From: Diploscapter coronatus
Taxonomy: Eukaryota; Nematoda; Chromadorea; Rhabditida; Rhabditidae
NCBI GenBank assembly: GCA_964036155.1
Contig: OZ038423.1
Location: 24,815,249-24,879,248 of the forward strand
DNA length: 64,000 bases
Reading direction: 5' to 3'
This document shows positions 62,301-64,000 of the stretch, piece after piece (position 1 is the stretch's first letter; each line of letters starts with the position of its first letter). The position numbers were made by a program, and so were the translations under genes. The notes beneath the pieces are model-generated. The model saw only the letters and a list, made by a program, of their open reading frames with translations. It was not told the DNA's origin and made no database searches.

Positions 62301-63437
62301 ATGTATCTTTGTTTTCTTTTTGTCTCTCGAATTTTTACGATATTTCGCCGATTCTTCGTCCACTTTTTGCAGTGTCCGAATGGCTCTTTGCTTTCCTCAC
62401 CACCACTCCCGGATTAAATAAAAACAAAAACCAGCTTCTTCATCAAATGACACTTTCGACATTCATTCTTTCTCTCCCTCCCTCTTTCTTTCTCTCTGCT
62501 CTTTCCTTCCCTCCAAAAGCTACTCGTCACCCATATCTGAATTAGCCGTTCAGTCTAGTGGTAAAATCCTTGGCCATCCAGTTTTCATTTTACCGTTATA
62601 TCTCATTTCCTTCCTTTGACATTTCATTCTGTAAAATTTTTGAGAAAAAATCCATGTAAGGCATTGATCATCGGGTATAAACCGGACATGGTTTTTCACG
62701 CTTTTGATCAGTAGTGTCCGGTTATTTCTTCATCTTCAAGCCTTGTGAGAATTATGCTTATGATGATGGATTACGTCTAATTAGCGCATCTTTCCTTCCT
62801 TTCCTCCTCCCATCTCACGGAAACGCGCATTGCGCGTATGCCTGTATGTGTTTGTTTTCTTATGACAGATAGAAAGTGAGCAACACTGAGAAACAGTACG
62901 GTAAACAGGGAGAGCGGAAAAGATCGAGAAAGTCAGAAAAGCTTCAGGAACTTCTCTGCTGACAGTTCCTGCCAATCCCTTGCTTACATTCTCTGATTCT
63001 TTTCTCTCTCCGTTTCATATGATCTCTTTTCCCTCATATTTTTCAAGAATTCCACGTTATTCACTTCTCGAAATTTGCGATTTTCATGACGATCTATGCT
63101 CTAAAAGATATCTAATGCATATGCGCCTTATTTGGAGATTATTTTAAGCAGCATATCCATTAAGAGGTCTCAAAGAATAAGGAGGATTTCTTGATTTCGT
63201 CTCATTTTTCGTCTCATTTTTCGCCATCATTCTTCCTTTTGTATTCCGACTGTAAAGCATCTCCAGTTGAATAACAACGGTGCGTAAAAAGCAGACATTT
63301 TGAGAGGGGAAGGGGAAGAGACGTAGAAGAAGACATTAGCAAATTACATCATTCTCTACCAAGAAAACACTCGTCGACCGTGTTCATTGTCTGGATGTAT
63401 TTCATAATTTATGATCTCTCTAATGAAATTTGTATCT

Positions 63438-63443
63438 CTTCAG
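63438..63443 (+). other. Probable splice or trans-splice acceptor before the 63465 start
   Basis: CTTCAG behind a T-rich tract, 21 nt before the ATG at 63465. It marks the 5' edge of the exon; either a spliced-leader acceptor or the end of a 5' UTR intron. Confidence 0.45.
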
Positions 63444-63464
63444 ATCCATCAGAATATCCCACGA

Positions 63465-64000
63465 ATGAAGGTATTTACGGTAGGCCTGGACGAAAAAGAG
63501 AAGGCCAAACAGTCCTCTGACATCGCTAAGGAACATGTGAAACATACGGAGACTAAGGTGCCGTATTCCAAAAAGCAGCATATAATACCGAATTTTAAGG
63601 TTGATGTTGAAAACGCCAGACCAGTAAGCACCCCTCCACCCACAATAATCATTCCCAGAGGCCCACCCACGCAACGAAGATATAAGACAGTTTGCGGATG
63701 TAACGAATTCATTAAAATTAGAATATCAAAAATCTGCTCCAACGCTAAATTCAAATTATTCCCTACTTATTTTTAGCATTCGAGCTTATGTTACTTAATT
63801 ATATATTTTAAGTTTATCGATTTTTAGTATGGGCCTGGCTCGTTACCGCATTTTTCCTGGTTCTGTTGTGTTTGGCAATTTCTGAAATCGCCTACAATCG
63901 GCAGAGGGATAACGCGTTTCTGAGATTGAAATGGTAATATTCTAATTTTTAGTAATCTGAAAAATAGTTAGAATTGTTACATACGAAATAGTATTTTTCT
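63465..64000 (+). CDS. Type II single-pass membrane protein, N-terminal part (runs off window)
   Basis: Family not recognised. Exons 63465-63699 and 63828-63933, then an intron that leaves the window. The N-terminal cytoplasmic part (about 80 residues) is Lys-rich and contains STPPPTIIIPRGPPTQRRY. The second exon joins in phase to give VCGLWAWL, followed by a membrane helix (TAFFLVLLCLAI) at about residues 82-98. Beyond it comes SEIAYNRQRDNAFLRLKW, the start of an extracellular, probably coiled, stalk. There is no signal peptide and positive charges precede the helix, so type II orientation is expected. The ATG is the only in-frame one after the acceptor at 63443; an upstream exon is possible. 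Confidence 0.65.

Larger units (their letters stand above)
58715..63464. other. Intergenic region before the type II membrane protein gene
   Basis: After the receptor 3' UTR, AT-rich sequence without a supported exon. From about 61560 to 63050 the plus strand is strongly pyrimidine-rich (TCTCTC runs) and holds GCCACGCCCC (61592-61601), a CTGCGTC element (62043-62049) and a tRNA-Glu-like D-arm fragment at 62551-62566. This looks like upstream control sequence of the 63465 gene. Confidence 0.5.

Overview
The window reads as animal nuclear DNA, most likely from a nematode (possibly a rhabditid). It is AT-rich. Coding exons are separated by many very short GT..AG introns, often 33-50 nt, ending in TTTCAG, TTTTAG or AAATTTAG. 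At least one start codon sits directly behind a splice-acceptor-like TTTCAG, as expected for spliced-leader trans-splicing. There is one vab-1-like Eph receptor and a nuclear receptor of the divergent kind common in nematodes. The species assignment is inference. All gene models were assembled by hand from reading frames and splice phases; each complete model totals a multiple of three.

Layout, left to right. At 1-5989 (+) lies the 3' part of a large cadherin: several cadherin repeats, one membrane segment and a cytoplasmic tail of about 200 residues. About 16 kb without a supported gene follows (5990-22020). At 22021-25008 (+) is an eight-exon gene for an unrecognised 370-residue single-pass membrane protein ending in the PDZ-ligand-like residues ESV. 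It converges tail to tail on a complete 24-exon Eph receptor tyrosine kinase gene on the minus strand (26137-42805, 1083 residues) with four introns of 1.7-3.5 kb. Divergent from the Eph gene, at 46925-50543 (+), is a secreted Ser/Thr-rich mucin-like protein of about 979 residues with two C-terminal sushi/CCP modules. At 54440-58714 (+) is a 16-exon nuclear receptor (747 residues) with a 26-glutamine run near its C-terminus. At the right edge (63465 onward, +) begins a type II membrane protein that leaves the window.

Most of the products point to cell-surface signalling or adhesion: cadherin, Eph receptor, two unknown membrane proteins and a mucin-like extracellular protein. Nothing in the sequence links them into one pathway, and the spacing is too wide for an operon.

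The non-coding space is not featureless. It holds a recurrent near-palindrome (GGGATATATGAAATCCCC) in at least a dozen copies, including a cluster in the largest Eph intron. It also holds a second short dispersed motif (CTGATCTTCATT-like), tRNA-derived relics, GC-box/KLF-like sites upstream of genes, and CTGCGTCTC elements in pyrimidine-rich upstream regions. I found no bacterial-type mobile system, CRISPR array or rRNA.
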